Positions 47,198 to 58,489 of a DNA stretch of 64,000 nt are shown one piece after another. How positions within the stretch are numbered: position 1 is the first letter of the stretch; every line of letters starts with the position of its first letter. The notes beneath the pieces were generated by a model. The model worked only from the letters and a program-made list of their open reading frames with translations. It was not told the DNA's origin and ran no database searches. A program made the translations under genes and the position numbers. Source of the DNA: Maratus speciosus. Lineage: Eukaryota > Arthropoda > Arachnida > Araneae > Salticidae. The stretch spans positions 477,762,806-477,826,805 of the forward strand of contig OZ010795.1 in assembly GCA_963932465.1 (NCBI GenBank), given 5' to 3'.

Positions 47198-48276
47198 CAG
47201 GGTTGGCGAACCTTTTCACATCCGCGTACCAATTTTTTTTCCCGAAAATATTTTACATGATCATGGCGTGCCAACAAATTTAGTGGATCAAAGTAGCAAA
47301 ATTAATTAAAATACTGATTTTAGGATTTAAAATATATGGGTAATATTTTGTAATACGCTTAAATATTTTTTTTAAATCCTGTTTCTCTTGTTCCGTCTTA
47401 GATGCCAAACAATTCAGATCAGCTTCTTATTTCAGTTTTATGTCTTCTATTCTAGCTGAATTGAAGACATCTGACAACAGGTTTCTACTTGAATAATAAA
47501 AATAACTATCAGAAGAAAAATATCAAAGCTTCTTTAACAAAAAATAAACTTCTTTTATGGAATTGAATTCGAAATTCCAACTTATCATAATTTCACCATC
47601 GAAATTTTTGCTTATGATCATTATCTCTTAATTCTCTCAATATCAAAAATTTTTGATCCAATATTGAGCTAGATTGGGATTTATAAAGTTGCATTTCAGT
47701 TTATTCAATTATGATGGCGACAAGCAACCTAATTTAGAAAAAGTCAGCAAGTCTAAATTCAAAATAGTGGAATTTGTGTATTTTCATTATATGAAAAGAT
47801 GGGGTTTAAAGCATGGCAACTAACATTTTTAAAATTTTTACTGATTGACTTTTTTTTTTTTTTTTTTTTTGTAAAATTGTTCAACTGCATCGTAACATCT
47901 TTCTAGAAGTACAGAAATTTTGCACAATTTATATTATGTTTATTCAACAATTTTTACATCTGAATTTACAAAATGAAAACTATTTGCACATAAGTACTAA
48001 AATAAAGTCTATCAGGGAAAAAATATTGCACATAAGTTAACAGAAATTCCATTCTTAACAAATTAGCTGTTTTGCAGGAAGCAATCATAATAGTTTTATA
48101 CGTATTTTCTTTACAAAGTCTGAAAATTGAATGTATCAAAAATTCCATTTTGTTAATTACATTGCTTTACACACGATACGTGCAATATTTTAATTTAGAA
48201 CATGAGTCTATGCTGTGCCGAAAATAATCTCCCGCGTGTCACCTATGGCACGCGTGCCATAGGTTCGCCGTCCCTG
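47198..48276. mobile_element. Non-autonomous hAT-type element, 1079 bp
   Basis: The ends are CAGGGTTGGCGAACC and, inverted, CAGGGACGGCGAACC. A perfect 8-bp TSD, ATTTAGGG, lies at 47190-47197 and 48277-48284. The left end contains GGCGTGCCA and the right end GGCACGCGTGCC, likely subterminal repeats. The interior has a T-run (47849-47870) and no transposase-like frame. Different terminal sequence from the hAT element at 5777. Confidence 0.9.
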
Positions 48277-48284
48277 ATTTAGGG

Positions 48285-49419
48285 GGTTAATATGCAAAAG
48301 AATTAACATACGCACATGCACACTCTCAAATTAGAAAATATAATGGACCCCCCTCCCTCGAGAATTTATCCAAAATCCTCACGAGCAATTTTTGCATTTT
48401 GTTTACCGGTATGTTGCCGCTCTTTTATCAAGACACTCAAAATCACTCATTTTACAAGATTTAATTTTTCATAAATTTCAATTAAACAACATTTTAAACA
48501 TGATTTCTTTCTTATTTTTTAAACTTATAATTTTATAAAATTTATAAGTATTTTTTAGTTTAGAATCATTTGAATCATTTCCTCCCAAAATAAATCGAAA
48601 CGCGCTAAACTATGCACCACATCGGTTTCCTATGCTAAAAAATAAGTTAAAAAGTTAAATGTGCGTGATAGTCTAAATGTTAAATGAGAATGTTAAATGA
48701 ATTATTATTTATTAAAATGTATTATAAATAAAGGTATTGTTTAAGGTAGGGTAGACGTTTTAAATATATGGACCAAAGATGTACATGCAATTTTAGAATA
48801 GAAAAGCTTGCCTTCTCTACTGGCAGAAACTTTGAGATTAAATATGGTGAAGATTATCTTCCAGGATTTCAGATATCGAATGACTTTAATACAAATAAAT
48901 TAAGTAATAAAGTAATTTAAAACAATAAACTGTTAATTACGTTTTCACACCTGTCCCCGTTTTAGAAATACTCCAAAAAAGTCCTCTACTAATCAAGGTA
49001 CCATAAAAAGCTAAAGAAACTCGCTCCTTATAACTTTATTTAAACGTGCATTAAACTTTAAGATTAATCATTTAGAAATACAATTTTTTGACATCATGTC
49101 ATAAAATTTGAGAAATTACAATATGAAATAAAAACTGTTCCTAAATATTTATTTTACCGTTCAAAATTTTCCATTTCTTAAATGTTCATGCAAAACTAAT
49201 AATCCAAATATGTCAGTTTAAATTAAATACTTGACATTTACAGTACATCATATTCTGATTGATTTTACGGTTAATATTGAGAAAAATAGATTTTAAACTA
49301 GCTTGGAATCTAAATTTTTCTCAATAAATGTGAAAAATATGAGTGATAAATGAAGTTTTAATGTATAATATTCAAGTATAGCTAATAGAATGCTGATAAA
49401 AGTTTTAAAAAATAAAGTG
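48285..49419. other. Unassigned AT-rich DNA
   Basis: Nothing recognisable. The frame at 49293-49571 overlaps the tandem duplication that follows and is not preserved in its second copy. Confidence 0.5.
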
Positions 49420-49987
49420 CTTAAGAAATGATTTATATGAAGTGCTTTTTGACAGATCTTGAAATATATCGATTCCATTTTTATTCCTGTCCATTTTGCG
49501 AAACACCGGTTAGGGATAGTTGTTTGTTTGTAAAAATCTATTTTTGTTTGATTTGAATAAACTAATTCCATACATATAATTTATTTAAATTGCTGCACTA
49601 CATTTATCTTATTGTTTTAAATTACTTTGAAAACATTTTAATTTTTATTGAAAAGGTAAAATACTTTTTTGAATCTGAGCAATGTGCAGTCGTGGAAAAA
49701 AGTAAACGCCCCCTACTATTAAGAAATTATTTATATGAAGTGCTTTTTGACAGATCTTGAAATATATTGATTCCATTTTTATTCCTGTTCATTTACGGAA
49801 CACCGGTTAGGGATAGTTTTTTATTTATAAAAATCTATTTTTGTTTGATTTGAATAAACTAATATCCATACATATAATTTATTTATATTGCTGCACTACA
49901 TTTATCTTATAGTTTTAAATTGCTCTAAAAACATTTTAATTGATACTTAAAATGTGAATAATTTTTTTTTTAAATCTGAGCAATGTA
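49420..49987 (+). repeat. 300-bp tandem duplication including a transposon end
   Basis: AAGAAATGATTTATATGAAG at about 49420 recurs as AAGAAATTATTTATATGAAG at about 49720, and the similarity runs through to GAATCTGAGCAATGTRCAGT. The first copy ends with about 30 bases of the terminus of the neighbouring element (CAGTCGTGGAAAAAAGTAAA, 49688 on) and then jumps back to the start of the repeat. The second copy joins the full element at 49988. Confidence 0.8.
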
Positions 49988-51089
49988 CAGTCGTGGGGAA
50001 AGAAAAGTACCCCCCCTACTAACTCTTCAATAATTTAAAGTAGAAGAAAGTTACTGGTAAAAAAAGATTGGAAATAAAGTCTACTTTTAAATTATGTATA
50101 TAAAATTTGATTAGGGCGCCATTTACAAATCAAAACAAGACCAAATTCTGCTTTTTTCAGTAGCAACACCCGATTTTGACAAGATATTTTAAGTCATCGG
50201 TGCAAACTATGCCTACTAGATACTAAATTTCAAGTCATCTGGATAATAAGTTTTTGAACTATAAATACTGAAAATTTAGAGCTTTTAATGATGAAATTAC
50301 ATTTTCATTTTCTTATTAATATCTCCTAAAATTATAAGCCTATTGTGACATTTTTTTGTGTGGTTATAATGCTAGAAAATCCAAACATAAATACATTAAA
50401 TTTGTAATTTAAAAAAATTTATAATATGAATTATGAAACTAATATTTGAAAAAAAAAATAGGAATTACAACCTACAATTTTGTGATAGATTTATATTTAT
50501 TATGCCTTGCTTTGTACAAATTTCAAATTGAAATTTTTTCTTCCAACTAGTTTTCAAATTATATTTTAAAAACTTCAAAATTGTGGTTTAAGGGGCTGTC
50601 TTGGATGTGAAAAAAAGCATAATTTTAAAAATATATATTTTACTCTCTTTTACATCTGAGTTGGCAATAGTCGGAACATGTTAAGTAAGTGAAATGGTCA
50701 TATTGGCAAGAAATAATACATTAATAAGAGTGACATAGTGATAATGTAGTAATTGAAAAATTGAGTACCGAACTTCAAATTGGATACAGCTCCTAAAATG
50801 GTCCCATTTTAAAATAACTAATTTCTCTGAAACTAATCGTACGAATTTCATGAAAATTTGTATTTAGGTTAATTGAAGGGCGCATATTTTATTTACGGTG
50901 CCAAACTTGGGTATTGATATAGGAAAAAGTATAGTTTGAGTTTGTTTTTATAAGCAGATGGATTCCTAAGCAAATTTTATATACATTATTACGAAATAAA
51001 CTTTATTTCCAATCGTTTGGCACAAGTAACTTTCTTCTACAATAGTTTAAGAGTTAGTAGGTGGTGTTTAATTTTTATTTCCACAACTG
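49988..51089 (+). mobile_element. Noncoding TA-target element, 1102 bp (copy 1)
   Basis: The ends CAGTCGTGGGGAAAGAAAAG and, inverted, CAGTTGTGGAAATAAAAATT are flanked by TA. The first ~110 bases of each end are similar inverted sequence (CTACTAACTCTT, GAAGAAAGTTACT, GATTGGAAATAAAGTCTAC). The interior has only short frames and no transposase motif, so it is a non-autonomous Tc1/mariner-type element. A second copy in opposite internal orientation lies at 59652-60707. Confidence 0.8.
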
Positions 51090-51599
51090 TATAATGCACA
51101 AATATTTTAAAATATCTGAACATGGATAATAACATTTTTTCTAAATGATGCAAGAACCAATAAGACAAAAACCTAAGAAAAAAATAAAGAATCGATAGAA
51201 CTCACAGAAAGAGTTTTATAATTATATCTGGTTAAATAATTAAATAAAAGTAAATAATAGACATCAATCATTATAAATAAGTTTATAACCCTAACATTAT
51301 TAGTTATAAACATTTCATAGAAGTTTTTTCTTCCGTTTTAACAATATACAGGGCACATAGAGTTTCTAAATTTTCCTATTTCTGCTACCACTTTTTAAAA
51401 TTATTTGAGCTAGAATCACTAAAAAAAAACAACACTAAAGATTACCAAGATTACCAGTAAAGCGGATATCTTTTAATTTTAGAAAAGCTAATATCTGGAT
51501 ATTTGAAATAAAATTAAAACTTGCTAAAAAGATGCTTTTAATTTCATAAATATAAAAAGATGTTAATAAGATGTTGTTACATAATAAAATAGTTTTTAA
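51090..51599. other. 3' flank of the Penelope-like remnant
   Basis: Mostly unassigned. About 51476-51540 contains, in plus orientation, AAATAAAATTAAAACTTGCT, the same 20-mer as the coding strand of the Penelope linker (minus strand, about 54806-54825). An antisense copy of coding sequence therefore lies downstream of the gene. Confidence 0.5.
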
Positions 51600-51974
51600 A
51601 AACTTAAAAACTTCCAAGATTTCATGCCGAGCGCTTTCGATCACTCCTAGATCATCCTCAGGGCCCGTTTCATTTCCAAATTCTTAACTGTACCCTGTCT
51701 TCAGTTGGGCAACCAAATGAGTCTACTTTACAGTGGAAGGGGAAGAGTTTGGGGAGGGGAGGCAGTATTTCCATTCAACTTTAACAAAACCTCTTCTATT
51801 TTAAAAACTTCAACCATATAACCGGAATGTTGTATGACATATTATCTTTAATAGCCTTATTATCTTTTATTACAATTTCTATGGGCTCTTTTATTAACGA
51901 AATATGACAATGGAAGGTACGAATGATGATTCTTGCTTCATTAAAACGAATATTTAAATTTTGCCGTAGGTTAA
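51600..51974 (-). pseudogene. Penelope-like element: end of GIY-YIG ORF and 3' region
   Basis: On the minus strand the frame reads NLRQNLNIRFNEARIIIRTF and ends NMSYNIPVIWLKFLK at the stop (51793-51795), the usual close of Penelope-type GIY-YIG endonuclease ORFs. About 130 bases further on is CCTGAGGATGATC...GATCGAAAGCG (51634-51662), a conserved 3' motif of such elements and a candidate hammerhead-like fold. The upstream part of the same ORF continues at 54583-54910, because the TTAA element sits in between. Both pieces join in the same reading sense across the TTAA. Confidence 0.8.
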
Positions 51975-51995
51975 GGGGACCTTCTACATTAGGAG

Positions 51996-52031
<36 letters not shown>

Positions 52032-52439
52032 ATTTTTTGTAAGAAAACTGCAAGATGGATCTTTTTGAAATTTTAACAGTTTCTTGTACATATCTTAAGG
52101 TATACACAAGAATATTTTTATTAGATTTTGTTGCTTCTACTCTAAGTTATAAACAAATATGTTCAACTGCTTTTGGAAAATTTCGTCTGGACTGTGGGCA
52201 TGGTAATGCCTTCTATAATTATCTGAAACACAAAAATAATTTTTTTTCATAAACTTCGTGAGTATATATTCTAGTTAAATTAAAGAAACCCATAAATTTA
52301 TTTAAAAAAGTTATTTAATGGCTGATTATTTTTTTTTTTTTTTTTTTTGGTTAAAAAAATTCGTTCTTATTTGCTAATATTTTTTTTTATTAATTTTAGT
52401 AAAAACTTTAATTCCTATCGAAGGCAATTAAATAAACTT

Positions 52440-53856
52440 TCTCTCTATTCTAAAATAAAAGTAACTACCGCTGTCACCGCCGCCGCCGCCGCCGGTTTTG
52501 AATTTTCTGTGACTGGAGGTCTTTCTTCGTTAATATTAAGAAAAATAATGCATACAAAAATATAAAAATCGGTGGTTTTATACAGAAATGTTTGATAAAC
52601 ACGCTGAAGTAGACAGTTTTCAAATCGAAGAATTATTTTAAGAGATATTTAATGCTAAAGTTGGACAAAATCGTTCCACTAAAAAAGTTTTATAGCAGCA
52701 AAAACTGTACATGGCAGTGTAATCATTTTTAGATCATTTTATGCGTTAGAATTTGCCGGAGTGCAGATTGCATTAATTTTTTTATTTTGAGTCATTTTTT
52801 GAGGTTTTATTTCTATTTTAAATTCAAATTTTCAGCATTTCTAGAGATATTTTTTACAGATTTTAGAAAGTGATATTAATTTAAACTGTTGCCAACTGTA
52901 TAAACAGAGGAAGCAATAATGTTTGCTTCAAAAAAAAAAAAAATATTTATACGTGTAAATAAATTAAAAATTTATTTACACGTGACTATTATAAACAGAA
53001 AAAAACCATTTGGAATTAGAATTAAATAATTATGTGCAAAAAGCAGGAACTTATTAAAAATTAAGTCATAAAAACTATAATTACACGTGAATTTTAAGAG
53101 AGAAAGGAATTTGTAAAATAATAAATTTATTAACATGCGTTAGAAGTATTAAATAGGAGAAATTACGTCATATTTACGTCACATTACAGTTATTACATAA
53201 AATGAACGCAAAATAATATTGCAAAACGGTTTAAATTTAAAAATTGCGCTAGACATTTATTTGATATTTTGAGAGGATACTTTTCAACTGGTATTTTCAC
53301 GTGAATATTTAATAGAGAAAGAATAGCTTGGTAAAAATTAAGTCAGATTAAAAACGATTAATTTAAAATGTCTCATTTAAAAGAACTTTCTTTTCGCTTT
53401 GTTAAAAAATACCAGGATACAAAGACTCTACTTAATTCCTTTTATATTAGCTTATTTTGAAATGTTGTTACACGTGTCTACGTCATCAAGTTATTTTTAT
53501 TTCGACGTTTTATTTGTATTTTTATTAATGTTCTACTAATTTATTTGTTCTTTCGTTATTTAAAATAAAAATTATGTCAATTTGTATAATTTGGCGAGTG
53601 GTTTGGCGATTTATATAATTTGGCGAAATGGGTCGACGGGATAATCAAGTAGTAACGCAGCGGATTTTGCGTTAAAATTCCCCAATCAAAGAGAAATGAA
53701 TAGAAATTCGTTTATAGGGAGGTCGCCACTGTTTTTTAAATTGTAATTCAATCTTTCGAAATATTTTTAAAGCCGATCAAATTAGCGTGCATTTAGAGTC
53801 TGCGGTTTCTGGACGGGGGTTGGCGAGCGTAGCTCGTAGGGGGCCGAGCCCCCTAG
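52440..53856 (+). mobile_element. Non-autonomous Helitron, copy A, 1417 bp
   Basis: The 5' end is TCTCTCTATTCTAAAA; the 3' end carries two hairpins (CGAGC-GTA-GCTCG and TAGGGGGC-CGA-GCCCCCTA) ending in CTAG, followed by T. These are Helitron features: 5' TC, 3' hairpin plus CTRR, insertion before T, no inverted repeats and no TSD. The base before the 5' TC is T here rather than A. Near the 5' end is a (CCG)n run. There is no Rep/helicase coding. It carries about 150 bases of TTTGGCGA-containing sequence (53580-53690) that copy B lacks. Confidence 0.9.
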
Positions 53857-54018
53857 TAATTTAAAAAAAAATCAAGATGATCTATTGAGCAGATTTTTTT
53901 AAATCTTGCCCACCGTGTCAAAAACTGTAGTTTTGAAAAAAAAAACGTGTTTAAAGTTTTCGTACAAGAAAAATGGTTCATGAAAGCTTATTATCGTTTA
54001 TTTGCCTGTACTGTTCGG

Positions 54019-54460
54019 TTAATCTGCTATCCCTGCTCCATATAAAAAATCCTCTTCTTCCCCGTACAGTTCATTTGATTCTATTTGTTGCTGTTTCTTC
54101 AAATTCCTGATAGCCGGCGTACGATTCTTATTGTGACGATTTTGACTGCTTGTTCGTTGGTGTTTACTGTATGGACCAGGTCTCGAAAGTGGGCCCAATA
54201 ACCATATCTAACATTGACATAAAACGTAACACTGATAAATATATTTTCATTGAAAAGGCCAGCGGCAATCCAAGCTGCAATTTCAATAACTTTTCTGCCG
54301 CAATGAAGATGTGTTGGTGCCATTCGCCAAACGATGGCATTAAAACTTTCATTTGTGTTTTATGTATGTCCACCAATACACCGTTGGAGAAAATCTTATC
54401 TGCCGCTCGGCTTGATGCGCTCGGAGCACGCGCAACTACGCATGGATATTTCGACCTCTT
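54019..54460 (-). pseudogene. Frameshifted transposase-like remnant in the TTAA element
   Basis: In the minus-strand pieces, one frame gives EIAAWIAAGLFNENI and another DMVIGPTFETW. A third, from about 54098 to the stop at 54019-54021, gives RNLKKQQQIESNELYGEEED and GAGIAD. The order 'IA...FNE...GP...(basic)...QQQ.E..E...YG.GI.D stop' resembles the C-terminal tail I recall from large uncharacterised transposase-like proteins with TTAA-target elements. At least three frameshifts are needed to read it. The plus-strand frame 54150-54464 lies opposite and has no recognisable features. Confidence 0.35.
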
Positions 54461-54582
54461 ATAGTTTGAATTTCACACTTAAGATTTTAGTAGCACATTC
54501 TACAGATGAAATACTACTCATTTAATCAAAAAAAGAAAAATAATCGATTTTTTTAAACTTTTAATGTAGAAGGTCCCCTTAA

Positions 54583-54910
54583 GTCTTGCTAACGCTGTGG
54601 TTTGTCTACAATACTTAATATCACTTACGTGTTCTTTTAATCTGTCCTTGAATTTACGTCCGGTCATCCCAATATATGCCTTGTCTTCTTGTGTTTCTGT
54701 TACCTATGGAATTATGTAAATACCTGCAATTTCATCATTATGAATTGGGTAAAACTTGCTATGGATTATATTTGTGACATTAAATGCATGCACTTTTTTA
54801 GCAAGTTTTAATTTTATTTCAATATAGTTTTCAAGGTGAAGTGACATTCCAACGGTGTATGTTTTTGTTTTCATGTATACATTTTGTATCTGGATATTCT
54901 TTAAATATGT
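54583..54910 (-). pseudogene. Penelope-like element: linker and GIY-YIG endonuclease start
   Basis: On the minus strand it reads KTKTYTVGMSLHLENYIEIK and LAKKVHAFNVTNIIHSKFYP, then NDEIAGIYIIP with an in-frame TAG, and TQEDKAYIGMTGRKFKDRLK followed by EHVSDIKYCRQTTALARL. The pair GIY and YIG at about ten to twenty residues' spacing, followed by a conserved Arg (GRKF), is the GIY-YIG nuclease motif, which in Penelope-like elements follows the reverse transcriptase and cuts target DNA. The reverse transcriptase itself is not recognisable upstream (54910 on). Confidence 0.82.
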
Positions 54911-56332
54911 TCTTGAAGATAAATTAAAATGCTATTAAATAGATTTTCTTAACGCATAAATTTGCGACGTAGCCAACTTTTTCTATAACGAAGTGGAAAG
55001 TATTTATTTCATTTTATATTAGTCCCTAAATTTCAAACTTTTACCCGATTTTTGAATAAAACTTTGATTTTATACATATGTGGCAAAAATGGTTTTATCA
55101 TTTTCAGATAAATTTGTTCTTAAATTCTGATGACTTTCAATCACTTAAATATTCTAAAACCACAATGCATTTACATCAGAAAGGTTTAAACCACATTTGA
55201 TATCCGTTAATAACATCATGTATTTGTAGTGGTAATGTTTATCTTCAGATTTCGAGTAAATCCTTTACATTGATATGCAGTGTTATTCAGTAAATATCGT
55301 TTGAGCTGCTAAAAGTCTCTACCACAATAATTTTAAACATGTATTTGTATAAGAGATACATATTCAATAAATAAAAATAGTATTTCTCTGTTGGATATTT
55401 TATAAATAATACACTTTTGTCGCAGTACCTCTAAACTTTTAATAATATTTTTTTTTTAATGTGAATGGTTTTTTTATTTTGTTGTTGTTTAGATTGGCAT
55501 TTATATTTTGGAGTTATATTAGTTTATTTTTGCAATTATTTGTATTTCCCATCAAAATACGTTCGGTAGAATTTTATTTAAAAGTTAATCTTTTATAATC
55601 GGGCTCAACTACTCTAGAAGTTTATCCCATAATTCTATAACTAATCAACGTACAACAATGTGTTATACACTTAAACCTCTCCCCGAAAATTACCTAACTG
55701 ACAATGTAAGTCCCATAAAAGTCCGTTTACTAGAACGTGAGTTATAAACGTTCGGAATGGAATACGAATTTGCATTTTATATATGTAGTAGATTACCCTC
55801 AGTGTTACGACACTATATTTAATCTCTTAACCTACTAACGTTTCATCAACGTGGGTCCAACACGTAAACAAGATTTCGCAGCCTTCGAGTCATTCTACGG
55901 TTCAGCAAATCGGTCCTAAGTTGTACACATGAATCGTCATGGTTGTACCAAATGCGCACGACTTACAGAATGTAAATACATGTGTAAGATACAATTGGTT
56001 TAATTTTGTGGAATATTTCATAAGTAATTAGAACCTGATGTAATAATTGTAGTAGATCTCCTACAAAAGGTTTATTAGTAATCACTAAAATACAACATAA
56101 CATTTCTCTGCAATTCCGAGGGCTATGTCCGTGATATTTACATTTGGCTCGATCATTGTACCAGGGGACATGCCCGTAATATTTACATTTGGCCCGACCG
56201 ATGTTCTACCGGCTAGGCCCGTGAAAATCAGTTTTGGTCCGAATACAAGACCACGTGTCTCACACGAAGTTGTAGGTTAAGGGGCTAATTTTGCACGAAA
56301 GCATTCTCACTAAATTACGTTAATTGATAGTA
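54911..56332. other. Unassigned DNA
   Basis: No supported gene. A short direct repeat, GT(G/A)ATATTTACATTTGG(C)TCG/CCCG, occurs at 56131 and 56168 in a GC-richer patch (56110-56230). It may be part of an unrecognised repeat. Confidence 0.45.
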
Positions 56333-56534
56333 CACTGTGAAAAGTTTTGCAGCATTCTGGCAGGTCATTCGACCGTTTTTTGAAAAAACTGTTTCATAAC
56401 CATAATTTAACTATATTCTGACCATAAAATGGCCAATAATATGGTCAGAATAGCGTTAAATTTACGGTTGTGTAACCGTTTTCGGAAAAAAACGGTCAAA
56501 TGAACTGCCAGAATGCTGCAAATTTTTAACAGTG
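56333..56534. mobile_element. Palindromic TA-target MITE, 202 bp
   Basis: The left end CACTGTGAAAAGTTTTGCAG and GCATTCTGGCAG are mirrored by CTGCCAGAATGC and the reverse complement of CACTGTTAAAAATTTGCAG. TA flanks both ends. Inner inverted words (GACCGTTTTTTG/CGGAAAAAAACGGTC, ATTCTGACCAT/ATGGTCAGAAT) continue the pairing to the centre near 56433. Tc1/mariner-type MITE with no coding; the minus-strand ORF 56407-56634 runs over it and is spurious. Confidence 0.85.
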
Positions 56535-56904
56535 TAGGTTCCAATAATGTTATATTCCTCATTTCCTCTTTAGTAGCTGTATCAGACAGAGTACGACAAA
56601 CAGCAAACATTTCCCCAAACATTTTACGAAACATGTTCGTTCAGCTTATTGGTGTTCGGTAAATAGTTTCTTCAAACTTTTTAGAGGTTACAATTATTTG
56701 GTAGGTTACCTGATACGTTTGCATATCTCCCTTATATCCATTCATATAAATCCTATCTTCCTAGCTTTGTTCCTATTGGTTGAGTTGATCCAGTGCTGAA
56801 TGAATATGCGGCTTTTCCCGCGAGATGCAGCAAAAATTGTGTGAGCAAGAATAGCCAGCAAAATTCTCTCCTTCATCAAGGTCAAGCAACTTTTTCTGAC
56901 TACA

Positions 56905-56985
56905 ATGTTTTGGTCTTTAAAAACTTAAAAACCATTAATGTTAAAAATCATGTGAAACAGAAAAGATGATTCACGAGATCTTACT
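56905..56985 (+). repeat. Inverted copy of Penelope-fragment sequence
   Basis: TGGTCTTTAAAAACTTAAAA through GAAACAGAAAAGATGATTCA to ACGAGAT is the inverted match of about 58732-58812 on the minus strand, with few differences. The two copies flank the inverted Helitron and face each other. Confidence 0.75.
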
Positions 56986-57146
56986 ATCGCAAACGCAATC
57001 ATTTTCAAGGGATAGTTTCACTGAAATGTCGCATTCACTGTGATATTTATATATCAGTCTGGGAAAAAGGGTCAGTCTATTATTTGTTAGGGATGTCTAT
57101 GAAGTTGTTTCGTTTCGATGCTTAAGTGTTAGATATTTTTAAAATA

Positions 57147-58407
57147 CTAGGGGGCTCGGCCCCCTACGAGCTACGCTCGCCAACCCCCCGTTCAGACATT
57201 GCAGTCTCTAAAAGCACGCTAATTTGATCGGCTTTAAAAAGATTTTGGAAGATTGAATTATAATTTAAAAAAACAAAGGCGATCTCCCTATAAACGGGTT
57301 TCTATTCATTTCTCTTTGATTGGGGAATTTTACGGAAAAATCAGCTTCTGTTAAAAGATACAATGGCATTTCAAAATCATCTAATTTAAAATGAATTAAG
57401 TAAACAGTCTTTGTCTCCCGGTATTTTTTAACAAAGCGAGAAGAAAGTCCTTTTAAATAAGACATTTTGAATACATCGTTTTTAATCTGACGTAATTTTC
57501 ACCAAACTTTTCTTTCCCTTTTTGATATTCACGTGAAAATAATTTTATTAGAAATGAAATATTATTTGCGCTACCCCCCCCCCCCCCCAAAAAAAAAAAA
57601 AGTTGAAAAGTTCATCTCAAAATATCAAGTAAATGTCTCGCGCTATTTTTAAATTTAAACTGCTTTGCAATATTATTTTTTGTTTATTTTACGTAATAGT
57701 GTAATGTGACTTAAATGTGATGTAATTTCTCCTATTTAAGACTTCTAACGCATGTTAATGAATTTATTATTTTACAATATCCTTTCTCTGTTAAAATTCA
57801 CGTGTAATTATAGATGAAGTAATTTTCAATAAGTTCCTGCTTTTTATACGTAATTATTTAATTCTAATTTGAACGTTTTTTTTTCTGTTTATAATAGTCA
57901 CGTGTAAATAAATTTTTAATTTGAAGCAAACATTATTGTTTCCGTACAGTTGGCAACTGGTTAAATTAGTACAATTTTCTGAAATAAGTAAAAAATATCT
58001 CTCGAAATGCTGAAAATTTGCATTTAAAATAGAAATGAAACCTCGAAAAATGAGTCAAATTAAAAAAATAAATTAATTCTGCACACCGGGAAATTATAAC
58101 GTATAAAATGATCTAAAAATTATTAAATTCCGATGTATAGTTTTTGCTCCTATAAAACTTTTTTAGTGGAACGATTTTGTCCAACTTTAGTATTAAATAT
58201 CTCTTAAAATAATTCTTCGATTTCAAAACTGTTTGCATCAGCGTGTTTATCAAACATTTCTGTATAATACTACCAATTTTCATATTTTTGTATGCATTAT
58301 TTTTCTTAATATTAACGAAGAAAGACCTCCGGTCACAAAAAATTCAAAACCGGCGGCGGCGGGGGCGGCGGTGACAGCGGTAGTTACTTTTTTTTAGAAT
58401 AGAGAGA
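57147..58407 (-). mobile_element. Non-autonomous Helitron, copy B, 1261 bp
   Basis: Same family as copy A but on the minus strand. The 5' end TCTCTCTATTCTAAAA is preceded by A (58408), and the 3' hairpins end in CTAG (57147-57150) followed by T, giving the textbook A^TC...CTAG^T insertion. The interior matches copy A over most of its length, including the (CCG)n-type run near the 5' end. It has a C/A homopolymer junction near 57574-57600 and lacks about 150 bases present in copy A. The frame 57265-57465 lies within it and is not a known protein. Confidence 0.92.
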
Positions 58408-58489
58408 TTAAACCAAATGTGAGGTATCTCATAGGACAAAGTACACGATGTTACACGATGTCCTTTACTTAAAATCACCAATGATTCCC

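Larger units (their letters stand above)
51975..54578. mobile_element. TTAA-target DNA transposon, 2604 bp, possibly Kolobok-type
   Basis: A perfect 17-bp terminal inverted repeat, GGGGACCTTCTACATTA, occurs at both ends, with perfect TTAA duplications at 51971-51974 and 54579-54582. It splits a Penelope-like ORF and contains a Helitron (52440-53856), so its own sequence is about 1.19 kb. A poly(A) run of about 32 lies next to the left end. piggyBac and Kolobok both target TTAA; a GG start rather than CC favours Kolobok. Confidence 0.85.

Noticed and set aside
54150..54464. 104-codon plus ORF in the TTAA element
   Set aside because: Lies opposite the minus-strand transposase-like remnant, whose broken frames match remembered family motifs better.
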